DNA of 64,000 nt from Candidatus Obscuribacterales bacterium (GTDB lineage Bacteria; Cyanobacteriota; Vampirovibrionia; Obscuribacterales; Obscuribacteraceae). The position numbers were made by a program, and so were the translations under genes. Below, in pieces: positions 7,585 to 16,948 of the stretch; the stretch's first letter is position 1, and each line of letters begins with the position of its first letter. The notes under the pieces are model-generated. The model was not told where the DNA came from, did not search any database, and saw only the letters and a list, made by a program, of their open reading frames with translations. The DNA lies in assembly GCA_019750335.1 (NCBI GenBank), contig JAIEOQ010000007.1:1-64000 (forward strand), read 5' to 3'.

Positions 7585-8337
7585 TTACTTGCGCCGCGGA
7601 CGAGTTACTTCCAGACCTTGAGTTTCATCTGGTTTGGAGTCCTGTACCTTAGCTCCCCAGCCCTTGCTACGTAAAAGCTTAGCTACGCCAAAAGCAGTAC
7701 TTTCGCGATTAGCCATTGAAAAGCAAATACGATTGGAACCAGGAGTATTTCGGAAAGAGGTGATTACTTCAGACAACATCAAAGCTGCTTCTTTGCCGCT
7801 TTTATCATCACCTTCCGGCAAAAGCGGGATATCACCGGCAAAAGCCAAGGCTTCTTGAGCCGAGCGATGAACAAGTTGGGCCAGCCACGCTTCAAGAGTG
7901 GCATCACCAATTTCGAAATCTGACTTGGCATAAACAGCTAGGGACCGCTGCAAAAATGAAGCAGCAGTGGTGATATTCAGATTGAGCTGCATCCAGGTCG
8001 GATAACCGCGCTGCAAATTCTCAACCGTATTGTATCGGCGCGCGTTGTTTAGGACTTCAACCAAAGCATTGATTTTCGGTCTAATTTCGGAAGCAGCAGC
8101 ACGCAAGCGAATAACCCAGCCGTAAAACTCAAGACCGCGTCGTTCTTTTTCCTCGACAGACCGTTTCGATTTGTCGTCGAGCAATTCGCTACGCCGTTGA
8201 ACAGCAGCTCGTAAGGTAGTTTCCATTTCCAAAACTAGCGAATTGATCTCAAGGTAGGCTTCGACTAACTGAGTAAGAATCGGATGGGCGTAGGAGAGAA
8301 CGAAATGCGGCGTTTGCTCGGTGTTTTTTGCGGACAT
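7585..8337 (-). CDS. Hypothetical helical protein, 250 aa
   Basis: Soluble, mostly helical protein with no signal peptide or membrane segment. Residues 25-75 are charged and coiled-coil-like (MLETTLRAAVQRRSELLDDK-type composition). The C-terminal third includes NRICFSMANRESTAFGVAKL. No domain recognised. It is alone on its transcript: a terminator follows it, and a 440-bp gap lies upstream. Confidence 0.7.
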   Translation of the reverse strand: MSAKNTEQTPHFVLSYAHPILTQLVEAYLEINSLVLEMETTLRAAVQRRSELLDDKSKRSVEEKERRGLEFYGWVIRLRAAASEIRPKINALVEVLNNARRYNTVENLQRGYPTWMQLNLNITTAASFLQRSLAVYAKSDFEIGDATLEAWLAQLVHRSAQEALAFAGDIPLLPEGDDKSGKEAALMLSEVITSFRNTPGSNRICFSMANRESTAFGVAKLLRSKGWGAKVQDSKPDETQGLEVTRPRRK

Positions 8338-8777
8338 AATGTTTTGTCACTTTCAACCTGAGTAGAGTTAGAGACACAGGACATTGCCCTCAGGCTTAGC
8401 TCGTCCCATGCCAAAGCAAGCTGGTCGTCCGGACAAACAGACGCCCAACCGGCTGTGCTTGATTGCTACAGAACTTTCTGCAGAGCAACAAGCGGAATAA
8501 GGCGGATTGCTTTTAGTTCAGGAACTAAATTCCATGAGATAGAGATCAGAAGGACTGCTTATTTTGATCTAGATCTATAGGTAATAAGTAGAGAGCGCTT
8601 TACGCAAAGCAAAAAAGCCGGTTACGGCAACTATTGCCGCTATCGTCCTGTTGATAACCGGTTCAGCAAATTATTACCGCCAATCGCCACTTGATTATTA
8701 ACCAGCAATTACCGCTTGATAACCACAAGGTTGCTAAGCGGTGCTAGCGCTAACCCCTCTTGACACCTTAACTTTGG
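8338..8777. other. Intergenic region with terminator and short palindromes
   Basis: A 440-bp gap between two minus-strand genes. It contains the FadJ terminator (8611-8664) and must hold the promoter of the 250-residue gene, which I cannot place with confidence. No small gene or known RNA family recognised. Confidence 0.5.
8611..8664 (-). terminator. Terminator of the fatty-acid oxidation operon
   Basis: On the minus strand an inner hairpin CGGCAA-TAG-TTGCCG sits inside outer arms AACCGGTTA and TAACCGG, directly followed by a C and six T residues. It lies about 115 bp past the FadJ-like stop. Confidence 0.75.
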
Positions 8778-10895
8778 CTAAGCGTAGAAAGATAGTTTTT
8801 GCTCGTCCATGGTCTGCAAAAGAGAGCAAGGTTCATAACGAAAGCCTTGAACTTGAGCAAGCAAGGATAATTTTTGCACGATTATTTTGATTCCGACCGA
8901 ATCGGCATAACGTAAAATGCCGCCTTCAAAAGGCGGGAATCCTGTACCGAAAATCATCGCTAAATCTAATTGGCTTGGGTCTTTAACTATGCCTTCTTCC
9001 AAACAACGAGCGGCTTCATTGACCATGAGCAAAACCAGACGATCGCGAATTTCGCCCTGCTGTTTTTTTGCTTGCTTTTTAACACAAGCCTGAACATCAG
9101 GGTTTATGCCGGCGGGTTTTTCTTTTTCATCGTACAAATAAACACCTTTACCGCCTTTTTTGCCAAGCAGTTTCAGGTTTTTTATTTGAGTCAAAATCTC
9201 CGGTTCACTAAAACGCTCGCCTAAAGCAGCGTGCATCACATGAATTACTTTGGTGGCAATATCCAAACCGATTTCATCCAGCAGTAAAAACGGTCCCATC
9301 GGCATACCGAAAGATTTCATCGCTTTATCTATGTCTTCAACCGGAACGCCTTCTTCCATGAGGACTGCCGCTTCACGCAAATAAGGAGCCAATATTCGAT
9401 TGACGACAAAGCCCGGCGAGTCCGCCGTAACAACCGTAGTTTTATCAAGCGACATCGCAAAATCGAGGGCTATAGCTAGCGTTTCTTCAGTAGTTTTTGG
9501 TCCGCGGACGATTTCAACCAGGGGCATTTTATGCACCGGATTGAAGAAATGGATACCGACTACACGAGCCGGCTCACGCGCATCAGCACCAATTTCGGCC
9601 AGGGACAACGAAGAAGTGTTGCTACCGAAAATAAACGGTTTTTTATTGACCTTTTCCAGTTCGGCCAGTACCGCTTTTTTCACTTTTATATCTTCCAGAA
9701 CAGCTTCAATGACTAAATCGCAGCCTTTAAGCGGCTCGTACTCGGTTGTAAAAATCATATCGCCAATTGTTTTATCGGCTTCTTCACGCGACATTTTGCG
9801 TTTTGTCACAAGGGAATCAAACAATTCGACAATGTGCGCTTTGCCTTTATCGACAAATTCTTGATTTACATCTTTGAGAATAACCTTACAACCAGCTTTA
9901 GCTGCAGCTTGAGCGATACCGCTACCCATTACACCCGCACCAAGCACACCGATTATTTTTGGTTTTTGTTCTTTTTCCACTTCAACCGGAAGACGCTTGG
10001 ATTCTTGCTGGGCAAAGAAAATATTGACTAAGTTCCGCGATTCTTTAGTCATTGCCAACTTAGCAAAAGCTCTCGATTCAAGTTCAAAAGCCTTATCCTC
10101 AGGCATACTGAAACCTTGAATAATAAGTGGCAAGGCTTCTTTCGGCGCCGGATATTTTCCTTTAGTCTGGCGCATCATCGCTTTGTACGCCGTATTTCTA
10201 ATCAGATCGCGACCGATGCTATTATGCTCCAACAACAAAGCAAGAATCTCTTCCTGCAACGGACGTGGTGCATATTTTACATTTCCGTCTCTAGCTACTT
10301 GTATCGCTCGGGCCAATAGCTCTTTGTCTTCGACTACTTCAGAAACAAGCCCGATTTTCCAAGCTTTACTAGCATTCAAAACTTTGCCGCTCATGATTAA
10401 ATCAAGAGATTTTGCCAATCCGACAAGTTTAGGCAAACGAATACAACCGCCCCATCCAGGCACAAAGCCGAGCTTTATTTCAGGCAAACCAATTTTGGCT
10501 TTTTTAGCTGCGATACGATATTTACAAGAGAGAGCCAATTCAGCTCCGCCACCAAGACAAACACCGTTAATGGCAGCTACTGTATTTATCGGCAAAACGG
10601 CAATTTTGGCAAAAATATCTTTGCCCATTTGTGCCGCTTCAAAAGCAGCATACTGAGACTGTCCTTGCAGTTTTTGAATTTCGTTGACATCAGCTCCAGC
10701 AATAAAGCTTTCATGTTTACCCGAGGAAAAAACCAAGCCTTTAATCGAAGAATCTGCTTTGATTTTTTCAATCAATTCATTAAGCTCAGACATTGTCTCC
10801 AAGCCTAATGTATTCACTTTGCTATGACGCAAATCAAAAGTGATGAAAGCGATTCCGTGATCAAGAAGATCAAGTTGCATTGCTGAATTGCTCAA
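8778..10895 (-). CDS. fadJ: Bifunctional enoyl-CoA hydratase / 3-hydroxyacyl-CoA dehydrogenase
   Basis: A 705-residue protein of the FadB/FadJ type, which hydrates enoyl-CoA and oxidises 3-hydroxyacyl-CoA with NAD+ in beta-oxidation. The N-terminal crotonase domain (about 1-190) has the oxyanion-hole stretch GGGAELALSCKYRIA and the two catalytic glutamates (Glu119 and Glu139, in GLPEIKLGFVPGWGG). The NAD-binding motif GVLGAGVMGSGIA lies at 316-328, and the HCDH C-terminal domains follow (HFFNPVHKMPLVEI, then two helical repeats). Length matches the family. Its ATG overlaps the thiolase stop by 4 bp (ATGA). fadJ versus fadB cannot be settled here; fadJ is the usual label for this form. Confidence 0.92.
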   Translation of the reverse strand: MSNSAMQLDLLDHGIAFITFDLRHSKVNTLGLETMSELNELIEKIKADSSIKGLVFSSGKHESFIAGADVNEIQKLQGQSQYAAFEAAQMGKDIFAKIAVLPINTVAAINGVCLGGGAELALSCKYRIAAKKAKIGLPEIKLGFVPGWGGCIRLPKLVGLAKSLDLIMSGKVLNASKAWKIGLVSEVVEDKELLARAIQVARDGNVKYAPRPLQEEILALLLEHNSIGRDLIRNTAYKAMMRQTKGKYPAPKEALPLIIQGFSMPEDKAFELESRAFAKLAMTKESRNLVNIFFAQQESKRLPVEVEKEQKPKIIGVLGAGVMGSGIAQAAAKAGCKVILKDVNQEFVDKGKAHIVELFDSLVTKRKMSREEADKTIGDMIFTTEYEPLKGCDLVIEAVLEDIKVKKAVLAELEKVNKKPFIFGSNTSSLSLAEIGADAREPARVVGIHFFNPVHKMPLVEIVRGPKTTEETLAIALDFAMSLDKTTVVTADSPGFVVNRILAPYLREAAVLMEEGVPVEDIDKAMKSFGMPMGPFLLLDEIGLDIATKVIHVMHAALGERFSEPEILTQIKNLKLLGKKGGKGVYLYDEKEKPAGINPDVQACVKKQAKKQQGEIRDRLVLLMVNEAARCLEEGIVKDPSQLDLAMIFGTGFPPFEGGILRYADSVGIKIIVQKLSLLAQVQGFRYEPCSLLQTMDEQKLSFYA

Positions 10896-12118
10896 TTTTC
10901 AACCTCCACAAGGGTGGCAATTCCCATGCCGCCGCCGATGCATAAAGAAGCGATACCACGGCGCAAGCCTCGCCGCCTCAATTCGTGAGCCAAGGTCAGA
11001 ATAAGTCGAGCCCCGCTCATACCGATTGGATGACCAAGAGCGATCGCTCCGCCGTTAACATTCACTTTGGCTCGATCCAAGCCAAGTAACTTTTCGCAAG
11101 CTACATATTGAGCAGCAAAAGCTTCGTTGATTTCAAACAGATCTATATCATCAAGCTTCAAACTTTGTCTTTCTAAAAGAGCTCTGATTGCCATAACCGG
11201 GCCCAAACCCATCTGTTCCGGATCGCCGCCGGTAACAACACTATCGACAAGTGCAGCCAGCGGAATAGCCTCAAGCTCGGCTAAGCGCGCTTTTGAACAA
11301 ATAGCCAGAACACAAGCACCGTCGTTTATTCCTGAACTGTTGCCGGCAGTAATATCACGCGTTTTCAAAACCGATTTAAGTGAAGAAAGTTTTTCCAAAG
11401 ATGTTTCACGCGGATGTTCGTCTTTTCTAAACAGTCCACGATTTTTCACATCAATCGCTTCAATTTCAATATCAAACAAACCGTTTTTTATTGCCGCAGC
11501 AGCCAGAGTTTGTGAGCGGAAAGCATACTCGTCCGCTTCCGATCTGCTCACCGCGTAAGTATCGGCAAGACGTTGAGCCGTACCAGCCATATAAGTTGTT
11601 TTTGGATCCCAGAGCAGCTGTTTCGGCACCAATCCGTCATCGGCTAAACCGGCAACAACAGGACGCGGACCGAATGGGAAATACTTTGCTAAGGGACCTT
11701 TGTAGCGCAGATTAGCCGGCAGCAAGTACGGCACTCCGGACATGGATTCAGTACCGCCCGCTAAATAAATGTCTCCGTTTCCTAAAAAGATCTCTTTCAT
11801 GGACAGATTCACGGCTTCCATTCCTGAACCGCACTGACGTTGCACAGTCATTGCCGGTACCGAAGCCGGAAGCCCGGCAGCTAGAGCCGCACAACGAGCC
11901 GTATTTGGCGCATAAGAGCTTTGATAACCATGTCCGAGAATCACACCGTCTATTTGCTGGTTGGATAAATTTGCTCGCCGAATCAAAGCAGCAATTACGT
12001 GCTCGGCAAGTTTTTCCGGCGGCACATTACGCAAGGTTCTTTTGAAGCTGCCGATCGGTGTACGACAACCGTTGAGTAAATATGCTTTTTTCTCGTTTTT
12101 GTGCCCGGCCATTTTCAC
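10892..12118 (-). CDS. Acetyl-CoA acyltransferase (3-ketoacyl-CoA thiolase)
   Basis: A 408-residue thiolase, which cleaves 3-ketoacyl-CoA with CoA to release acetyl-CoA (or condenses acetyl-CoA in reverse). The nucleophile Cys96 lies in VQRQCGSGMEAV. GHPIGMSGAR gives the active-site His (about 363), and CIGGGMG gives the second Cys (about 393). It sits between the aldehyde dehydrogenase (12-bp gap) and the FadJ-like gene (4-bp overlap), so it supplies the last beta-oxidation step. Met1 or Met3 could be the start. Confidence 0.93.
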   Translation of the reverse strand: MKMAGHKNEKKAYLLNGCRTPIGSFKRTLRNVPPEKLAEHVIAALIRRANLSNQQIDGVILGHGYQSSYAPNTARCAALAAGLPASVPAMTVQRQCGSGMEAVNLSMKEIFLGNGDIYLAGGTESMSGVPYLLPANLRYKGPLAKYFPFGPRPVVAGLADDGLVPKQLLWDPKTTYMAGTAQRLADTYAVSRSEADEYAFRSQTLAAAAIKNGLFDIEIEAIDVKNRGLFRKDEHPRETSLEKLSSLKSVLKTRDITAGNSSGINDGACVLAICSKARLAELEAIPLAALVDSVVTGGDPEQMGLGPVMAIRALLERQSLKLDDIDLFEINEAFAAQYVACEKLLGLDRAKVNVNGGAIALGHPIGMSGARLILTLAHELRRRGLRRGIASLCIGGGMGIATLVEVEN

Positions 12119-12130
12119 CCCAAATAGTGT

Positions 12131-13693
12131 TTATTTTTTCATTTTCAATTTTGCCGAAAGTACTTTACTCACAGCTTTAAGCTTTGCCAACCAATTTTTT
12201 TGATGCAACAAATCGACACCACCTTCGATATATTTTTGCCCCCAAATCGAATAGGGATAATGCCAGTCTCGTTTGCCCTGAGCACTAACGCCAATGTTTT
12301 TACAAGAAATCATATCCAGCAGCTCTTGTTCGGCGTGTGCCTTACCGAAGCCACTGTATTTAATACCACCCCAGGGAGCGTCAGGACAGACATGAGAATA
12401 CAAAGCGTCGTTTACCCAAACAACACCGGCATCCAAACTGCGGGAAAGTTCAGCGCCACGCTTTTCATCAGCAGTCCAAATCGATGCAGCCAAACCAAAA
12501 TCGGTTTTATTTGCTTCTTGAATCGCTTCTTCCACAGAGTCGACAAAAAACAGCGGTAAAATCGGACCAAATATCTCCTCTTTGGCAAGACGCATATCCG
12601 GCTGTAGATCACTAATCAAACATGGTTCAAAAAAAAGTTCTCCAACATCAGTACGTTTTTTTCCGCCAGCTAAAATCGTTGCTCCACCGGCCACAGCTTC
12701 TTGCACAAGCGATTCCATTCTTTTTAATTGCTGCGAATCAACCAGCGGTCCAACGTCCGTGTCAGAATTACTACCGTTTCCAATACGAATATTTTTTGTT
12801 TTTTCAATCAAAGCCGGCAACAGTTTTTCTGGCACTGGCTTAACCAAATAAAGCCGGTCCAGAGAGGCGCAAGCTTGACCGCAGTTGGTAAAAGCAGACC
12901 AAACAAGCGCTGTCGCTATTTTGTCCGGATCGACATCAGGAAGAACAATTCCCGGATGTTTACCACCAAGCTCCAGAGTGACCGGAACTAATTTTTGCGA
13001 GGCGATTTGCATGATCGCCTGTCCACCGCGAACCGAGCCGGTGAACACCACACGACTGACACCGGAAAGAATAAGCGCTTCCGCTTGTTCATTTCCACCT
13101 TGAACCAAGCCAATAAGCCCTTCAGGAAAGCCACTTTCAGAAAAGAGCTTGACCAACGTTTGGGCAACAAGCGGTGTTTTAGGCGACGGCTTTAAAACAA
13201 CAGCGTTGCCGGCGACCAAAGCTAAAAGCATTGATGTAGCCGGAATGGAAAAGGGATAGTTCCAAGGCGAAATGACAGCTATGACACCAAGCGATTCAAA
13301 AACATTGTAAGAAGTTTTATCGCCAAAAAACACCGGATTTAAATCAATCTGCTTATCAGCCAAAATTGTTTCTGCTTTGTCTTGCAGCCAAGCACAAGCT
13401 TCAAGCACGGCAAATACTTCAGAAACCAAAGCTTCAACCAACGGCTTGCCTGCTTCATCAGTGATCGATTGGCTGATCTCGGCTTTTTTTTCGGTCAAAA
13501 TTTCATGAAAGCGACGAATGTATAAAAGCCGTTCTGACACTTTTTTTTGACGCCACAACTTAAAAGCAGCTTTGGCATCAGCAACAGTTGCTTCAACTTC
13601 AGCCTTGCTGCTGATTTTTATCTGGGCAAGCGCAACACCGGTAGCCGGATTTACCGACGTTAAAAAGGCGATGCTTGTCAGCTCAGGTGACAT
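12131..13693 (-). CDS. NAD(P)-dependent aldehyde dehydrogenase
   Basis: Aldehyde dehydrogenase superfamily protein. Numbered from the longer possible start at 13714, it has the cofactor motif SPWNYPFSIPAT near 149-160, FTGSVRGG at 224-231, the general base Glu248 in ELGGK, and catalytic Cys282 in NCGQACASLDR. The ATG at 13693 (MSPELTS) is preferred because an AGGA site lies 11 bases upstream; the ATG at 13714 has none. It probably oxidises fatty aldehydes to acids feeding the thiolase/FadJ pair downstream. A basic hydrophobic C-terminal tail (KLKAVSKVLSAKLKMKK) could be a membrane-binding helix, as in fatty aldehyde dehydrogenases. Confidence 0.88.
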   Translation of the reverse strand: MSPELTSIAFLTSVNPATGVALAQIKISSKAEVEATVADAKAAFKLWRQKKVSERLLYIRRFHEILTEKKAEISQSITDEAGKPLVEALVSEVFAVLEACAWLQDKAETILADKQIDLNPVFFGDKTSYNVFESLGVIAVISPWNYPFSIPATSMLLALVAGNAVVLKPSPKTPLVAQTLVKLFSESGFPEGLIGLVQGGNEQAEALILSGVSRVVFTGSVRGGQAIMQIASQKLVPVTLELGGKHPGIVLPDVDPDKIATALVWSAFTNCGQACASLDRLYLVKPVPEKLLPALIEKTKNIRIGNGSNSDTDVGPLVDSQQLKRMESLVQEAVAGGATILAGGKKRTDVGELFFEPCLISDLQPDMRLAKEEIFGPILPLFFVDSVEEAIQEANKTDFGLAASIWTADEKRGAELSRSLDAGVVWVNDALYSHVCPDAPWGGIKYSGFGKAHAEQELLDMISCKNIGVSAQGKRDWHYPYSIWGQKYIEGGVDLLHQKNWLAKLKAVSKVLSAKLKMKK

Positions 13694-13801
13694 TAAATCA
13701 AGTCCTCGTCTCATAACACTAACACATAGCGGTAAACAATTCGTGCTGCTTATTGTCAGGTAGTTTAAACTAACAAAATAACCAGTCGTAAAGGAGTCAA
13801 T

Positions 13802-14230
13802 ATGCGTAAACTGTTTGCGGCATCCATTGCGTTATCCATACTGTGTGTTGCTACTACATGCGGTGCGCAAGCCGAAAAAACCGACAAAAACAATCAAGCC
13901 AAAGATGCCAAACAAGAAAAGAAGTCGCATGACGGCATGATGAACAAAGAGTGCGTTTTAGGCATCTCATCTCTCAGCGATCAACAAAAAACAAACATTC
14001 AATCAGCTTACGATCAACTGCAGCAAGACTTGAAACCGATTCAAGTACAGATTCGCGACAAAAAAGAAGCAGCTTGGAGCAAGATCGAAGCTTTGCTCAA
14101 CGAAGCTCAATTAGCCGAACTTGACAAAATGAGAGCTGATATCAGAGCTAAACGCTTGAAAGATCATCCCCATCCAGCAAAAAAGCAGACAGCCAAAGAT
14201 ACAGCTGACGACGACAAAGATTCCGACTAA
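13802..14230 (+). CDS. Secreted helical protein, possibly Spy/CpxP-like
   Basis: A 142-residue protein with a signal peptide (MRKLFAASIALSILCVATTC, cleavage near GAQA-EK). The mature part is charged and helical. LSDQQKTNIQSAYDQLQQDL and AQLAELDKMRADIRAKRLKD resemble the LTxxQ-type helices of Spy/CpxP periplasmic chaperones, though the canonical LTPEQ motif is not exact. AAAGGAG lies just upstream of the ATG. A strong terminator follows, so it is monocistronic. Function is inferred only from this resemblance. Confidence 0.75.
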   Translation: MRKLFAASIALSILCVATTCGAQAEKTDKNNQAKDAKQEKKSHDGMMNKECVLGISSLSDQQKTNIQSAYDQLQQDLKPIQVQIRDKKEAAWSKIEALLNEAQLAELDKMRADIRAKRLKDHPHPAKKQTAKDTADDDKDSD

Positions 14231-14251
14231 ACAAAAGACACAACCTCATTA

Positions 14252-14288
14252 CAAGCCTGCCGAAACGTGCTTTCGGCAGGCTTGTTTT
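14252..14288 (+). terminator. Rho-independent terminator
   Basis: CAAGCCTGCCGAAA (14252-14265) pairs perfectly with TTTCGGCAGGCTTG (14271-14284) around a five-base loop, followed by TTTT. It lies 22 bp past the stop of the secreted helical protein. Confidence 0.9.
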
Positions 14289-14569
14289 CAAGATAAATAA
14301 TCTGGAAAATGATAAAAATCAGGTGAAAGCCGCGCTAACAACCTTTGCAAGTTAATCGCACTTTACATCAGAATCCGTTCTCTATTTCACGCAATAAAGG
14401 CTGATTGTCATTCAGACAATTTGCTAGGTTTATCTGTACTTTTTTACCCTTAGAAGAAACCTGTAAAGCAGCACTGTTACTCATTTACTGAATATTTCAA
14501 CATCTCAATCCTGGAGCATTCCATGTCAGGAGATGCTACACGGCCAATTCAGAACTACCTGGAAACAAA

Positions 14570-14938
14570 ATGATGCTTCGTCCCATACCCTCGGATAGCT
14601 TGGACGACTTCGAACCTTCAAAGTTGGGTGAATTTAAGATCTTGCCAGGTAAACCACTAATTCTTGAGGCGGAAAATGGCGGTGACAGCAAATTTAAACT
14701 CGAAATCAACGCCACTGGCATCGTCTCAATAATCCAGTGCTCTGAAACAAGCTGCTATCCCCCAATGATGCTGCATGTCGCGGAACTTCAGAATGCTCCG
14801 CAACCAGCTCATCCCGAACGGGGAAGCATCTGTTACGTCCACGAAGAAAAACCTGTATTCCGCATCAGCGGAGCAAGCATTAACGGTCCTTGGCTCAGCA
14901 TCACCCCAGACAAAAACTGGAAGTTTCCTAGGCAATAA
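14570..14938 (+). CDS. Hypothetical protein, 122 aa
   Basis: Soluble, beta-rich sequence with two nearby Cys (IIQCSETSCYPP) and no signal peptide or known motif. ATG at 14570 has GGA eight bases upstream. It overlaps no better plus-strand gene, and the longer minus-strand ORF here (14726-15448) is antisense to this gene and to the PrcB-like gene. Coding status is likely but not certain. The 339-bp gap before it shows only a small hairpin (near 14405) and no recognised RNA. Confidence 0.55.
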   Translation: MMLRPIPSDSLDDFEPSKLGEFKILPGKPLILEAENGGDSKFKLEINATGIVSIIQCSETSCYPPMMLHVAELQNAPQPAHPERGSICYVHEEKPVFRISGASINGPWLSITPDKNWKFPRQ

Positions 14939-15049
14939 ATAGCCTGACTTGGAACCTGTTTTCATTTTCTTCTGCCATTCGTAATCTTGAACAATCCCAA
15001 AACCGTGCAGGTTGACTCTGTAGTCCCTGCCTAAAAGCGTGTAATACCT

Positions 15050-15502
15050 ATGACCAAAAACAGCAAGTCGTCCAAGAAATCCGCCACCGCCCCCAAGAAA
15101 ATCACCAAGCTGCCGGCAACCGGGAAAGTGCATTCGATCGTGCGCGAGCTCGATAAGGGCTCCACGAGTGCCGCCGGGAAACAGCGCAGTGTCGTCGCTC
15201 TGAACAACAAGGAGGAATGGGAGAAGCTGTGGACAAGCCACGGCTCGAACCATCGGCCGGCGCCGCAGTGTCCCAAAATTGACTTCCGCAAACACACCGT
15301 ACTCGCTGCTTTCATGGGACACAAGAGCTCGGGTGGCTACGGCATCAAGATCGAAAGCGTCCGCGACGACGGCACGAACTTGGTCGTGAGCGTCAAGGAA
15401 AGCTTTCCGAGCGGCATGTCGACCATGGCGATCACCAGCCCTTACCACCTAATCGTCACCGAAAAGAGCAACAAGCCGCTCAAGATTGAGTGGACTCAAT
15501 AA
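15050..15502 (+). CDS. PrcB C-terminal-domain-like protein
   Basis: A 150-residue protein. After a basic Lys/Ala-rich N-terminus (about 1-30) comes a domain resembling the PrcB C-terminal domain: W..H, then IDFRKHTVLAAFMGHKSSGG with a YGIKIESV continuation, and the later SPYHLIVTEK. In Treponema, PrcB regulates the PrcA protease; in most bacteria the domain is uncharacterised. G/C-ending codons are frequent compared with the downstream acyltransferase. The stop is 13 bp from the next ATG, suggesting co-transcription. Confidence 0.7.
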   Translation: MTKNSKSSKKSATAPKKITKLPATGKVHSIVRELDKGSTSAAGKQRSVVALNNKEEWEKLWTSHGSNHRPAPQCPKIDFRKHTVLAAFMGHKSSGGYGIKIESVRDDGTNLVVSVKESFPSGMSTMAITSPYHLIVTEKSNKPLKIEWTQ

Positions 15503-15515
15503 AGGACAAGCTGTC

Positions 15516-16880
15516 ATGTTCATTCTTGTTTGTCTTTGCCTCTGGCTGACAAACAGCTTGCTGGCCGTGCGCACGCCAAATGGGCTGCGCCGGCCGGCTG
15601 GTTTTGTTTGGCCAGCCTTAATATCGTTGCTGCTTGTCTGGCAAGCTGATCTGCTGCTGCCCTGGCAGCGTCTTCTGACCACTTCGGTCGGTCTTTTGTT
15701 TGTAATTAAAGCGGTCGTGCTATTGAGCAAATTCAGCAAGGATGAGCTGGCACAAACCCCAAAACTTGGCTTGCTCCTCTATCTGAGCCTTTGGCCAGGC
15801 GTGGATCCGCTGCCGCTTCTGTCCTCAACCGCTCCCGTGGTTGAGGACGGGCGACGCTTTGCTCGCGGTCTGCACTATATGCTTGGCGGGTTAATAACAG
15901 CCGTATCAACTGCCGCTTTTCTGCCCTTTTTCGGCACAATAGCCGGCTGGCTTGGTTTAGCCTCGTTGCTGATGATCGTGCATTTCGGTTATGCCGATAT
16001 GCTGACTACATTGATGAGACTTGCCGGCTGGAACGTCAATCCGCTTTTCAATGAACCGCTCAAAAGTACGTCTTTGCGCGATTTCTGGAGCAAACGTTGG
16101 AATTTGGCTTTTGTCGAAATGGACAAAATCCTCTTTTTCGACTGGCTTAAAAAGCGATTCGGCGCCAAAGGAGCCGTATTCGGCGTTTTTGTTGTTTCAG
16201 GGATTTTGCACGACTTTTGTATCAGCTATTCGGCTGGCGGCGGTTGGGGTTGGCCGACTCTGTACTTCATCGTCCAAGGGCTGGCCGTTCTTTTGGAAAG
16301 TCGCTTTATCAAAAGAAGTACGCCAAAAATAATCAGCCGGCTTTGGACTTGGGCTTGGCTGCTTCTGCCTTTGCCCTGGCTCTTTACCCCTCAATTTAGA
16401 GGCATATTTATTGTGCCTCTATTCCAGAGCTTGCATGGCATTTTTGCTATCAACGATTTAAGCTGGTATTTAAGCTCGGCCTTGTGGGTTGCTGCCGCCG
16501 GCCATTTTGGCACTACCGCAGCGGGCTTACAGGTGCCTTATAGGCTTAATTGGAAAGACGAACTCAGTCGTGTTTCGCCTTTTAATCGCAAAATCTTTCT
16601 CAATTATGCCGCTTATGTCGGCTTAATCATTCTTGCTTTCGGCGGCGGCAGCCTCTGGTTGCACGACGAAATAATGCGTGGCGAAAAAGCAGCCCTTTTT
16701 CTTTGCGGCTTAATAAGCTGTTTTTGGGCTTTACGCTTAGCGGTGGATTATTTCTGGTTTGGTGAGGAAGACTGGCCTAAAGGTCCATTGTTTGTAATCG
16801 GGCACGCCTGCCTGAACATGCTCTTTCTTTTTATGACTACTGTGTATACCGCCATAGTGTTTTGGCATTGGCTTAGCTAA
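15516..16880 (+). CDS. MBOAT / wax-synthase-like membrane acyltransferase
   Basis: ATG at 15516, preceded by AAAGGA, gives 454 residues with about ten membrane segments. SLRDFWSKRWN (near residues 188-198) and the membrane-embedded SGILHDF with its His (about 234-240) match the FW..RW and catalytic His of wax synthases and related O-acyltransferases, which transfer fatty acyl groups to alcohols or other hydroxyls. A TTG at 15486 would extend the frame into the previous gene and is disfavoured. With the aldehyde dehydrogenase and beta-oxidation operon nearby this could reflect storage-lipid metabolism, but the acceptor is unknown. Confidence 0.82.
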   Translation: MFILVCLCLWLTNSLLAVRTPNGLRRPAGFVWPALISLLLVWQADLLLPWQRLLTTSVGLLFVIKAVVLLSKFSKDELAQTPKLGLLLYLSLWPGVDPLPLLSSTAPVVEDGRRFARGLHYMLGGLITAVSTAAFLPFFGTIAGWLGLASLLMIVHFGYADMLTTLMRLAGWNVNPLFNEPLKSTSLRDFWSKRWNLAFVEMDKILFFDWLKKRFGAKGAVFGVFVVSGILHDFCISYSAGGGWGWPTLYFIVQGLAVLLESRFIKRSTPKIISRLWTWAWLLLPLPWLFTPQFRGIFIVPLFQSLHGIFAINDLSWYLSSALWVAAAGHFGTTAAGLQVPYRLNWKDELSRVSPFNRKIFLNYAAYVGLIILAFGGGSLWLHDEIMRGEKAALFLCGLISCFWALRLAVDYFWFGEEDWPKGPLFVIGHACLNMLFLFMTTVYTAIVFWHWLS

Positions 16881-16886
16881 ACAAAG

Positions 16887-16924
16887 AAAGGAGAGGGCTT
16901 GCCGAACAATCCCTCTCCTTTTTA
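16887..16924 (+). terminator. Terminator of the acyltransferase gene
   Basis: AAAGGAGAGGG (16887-16897) pairs with CCCTCTCCTTT (16911-16921), with a T-run continuing. It starts seven bases past the stop. Confidence 0.85.
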
Positions 16925-16948
16925 CAAAAATCAACCATATAATATAGT

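Noticed and set aside
14726..15448. 240-codon minus-strand ORF
   Set aside because: It covers the PrcB-like gene and most of the 122-residue gene in antisense, and its sequence is Arg/Gly/Phe-biased without a domain.
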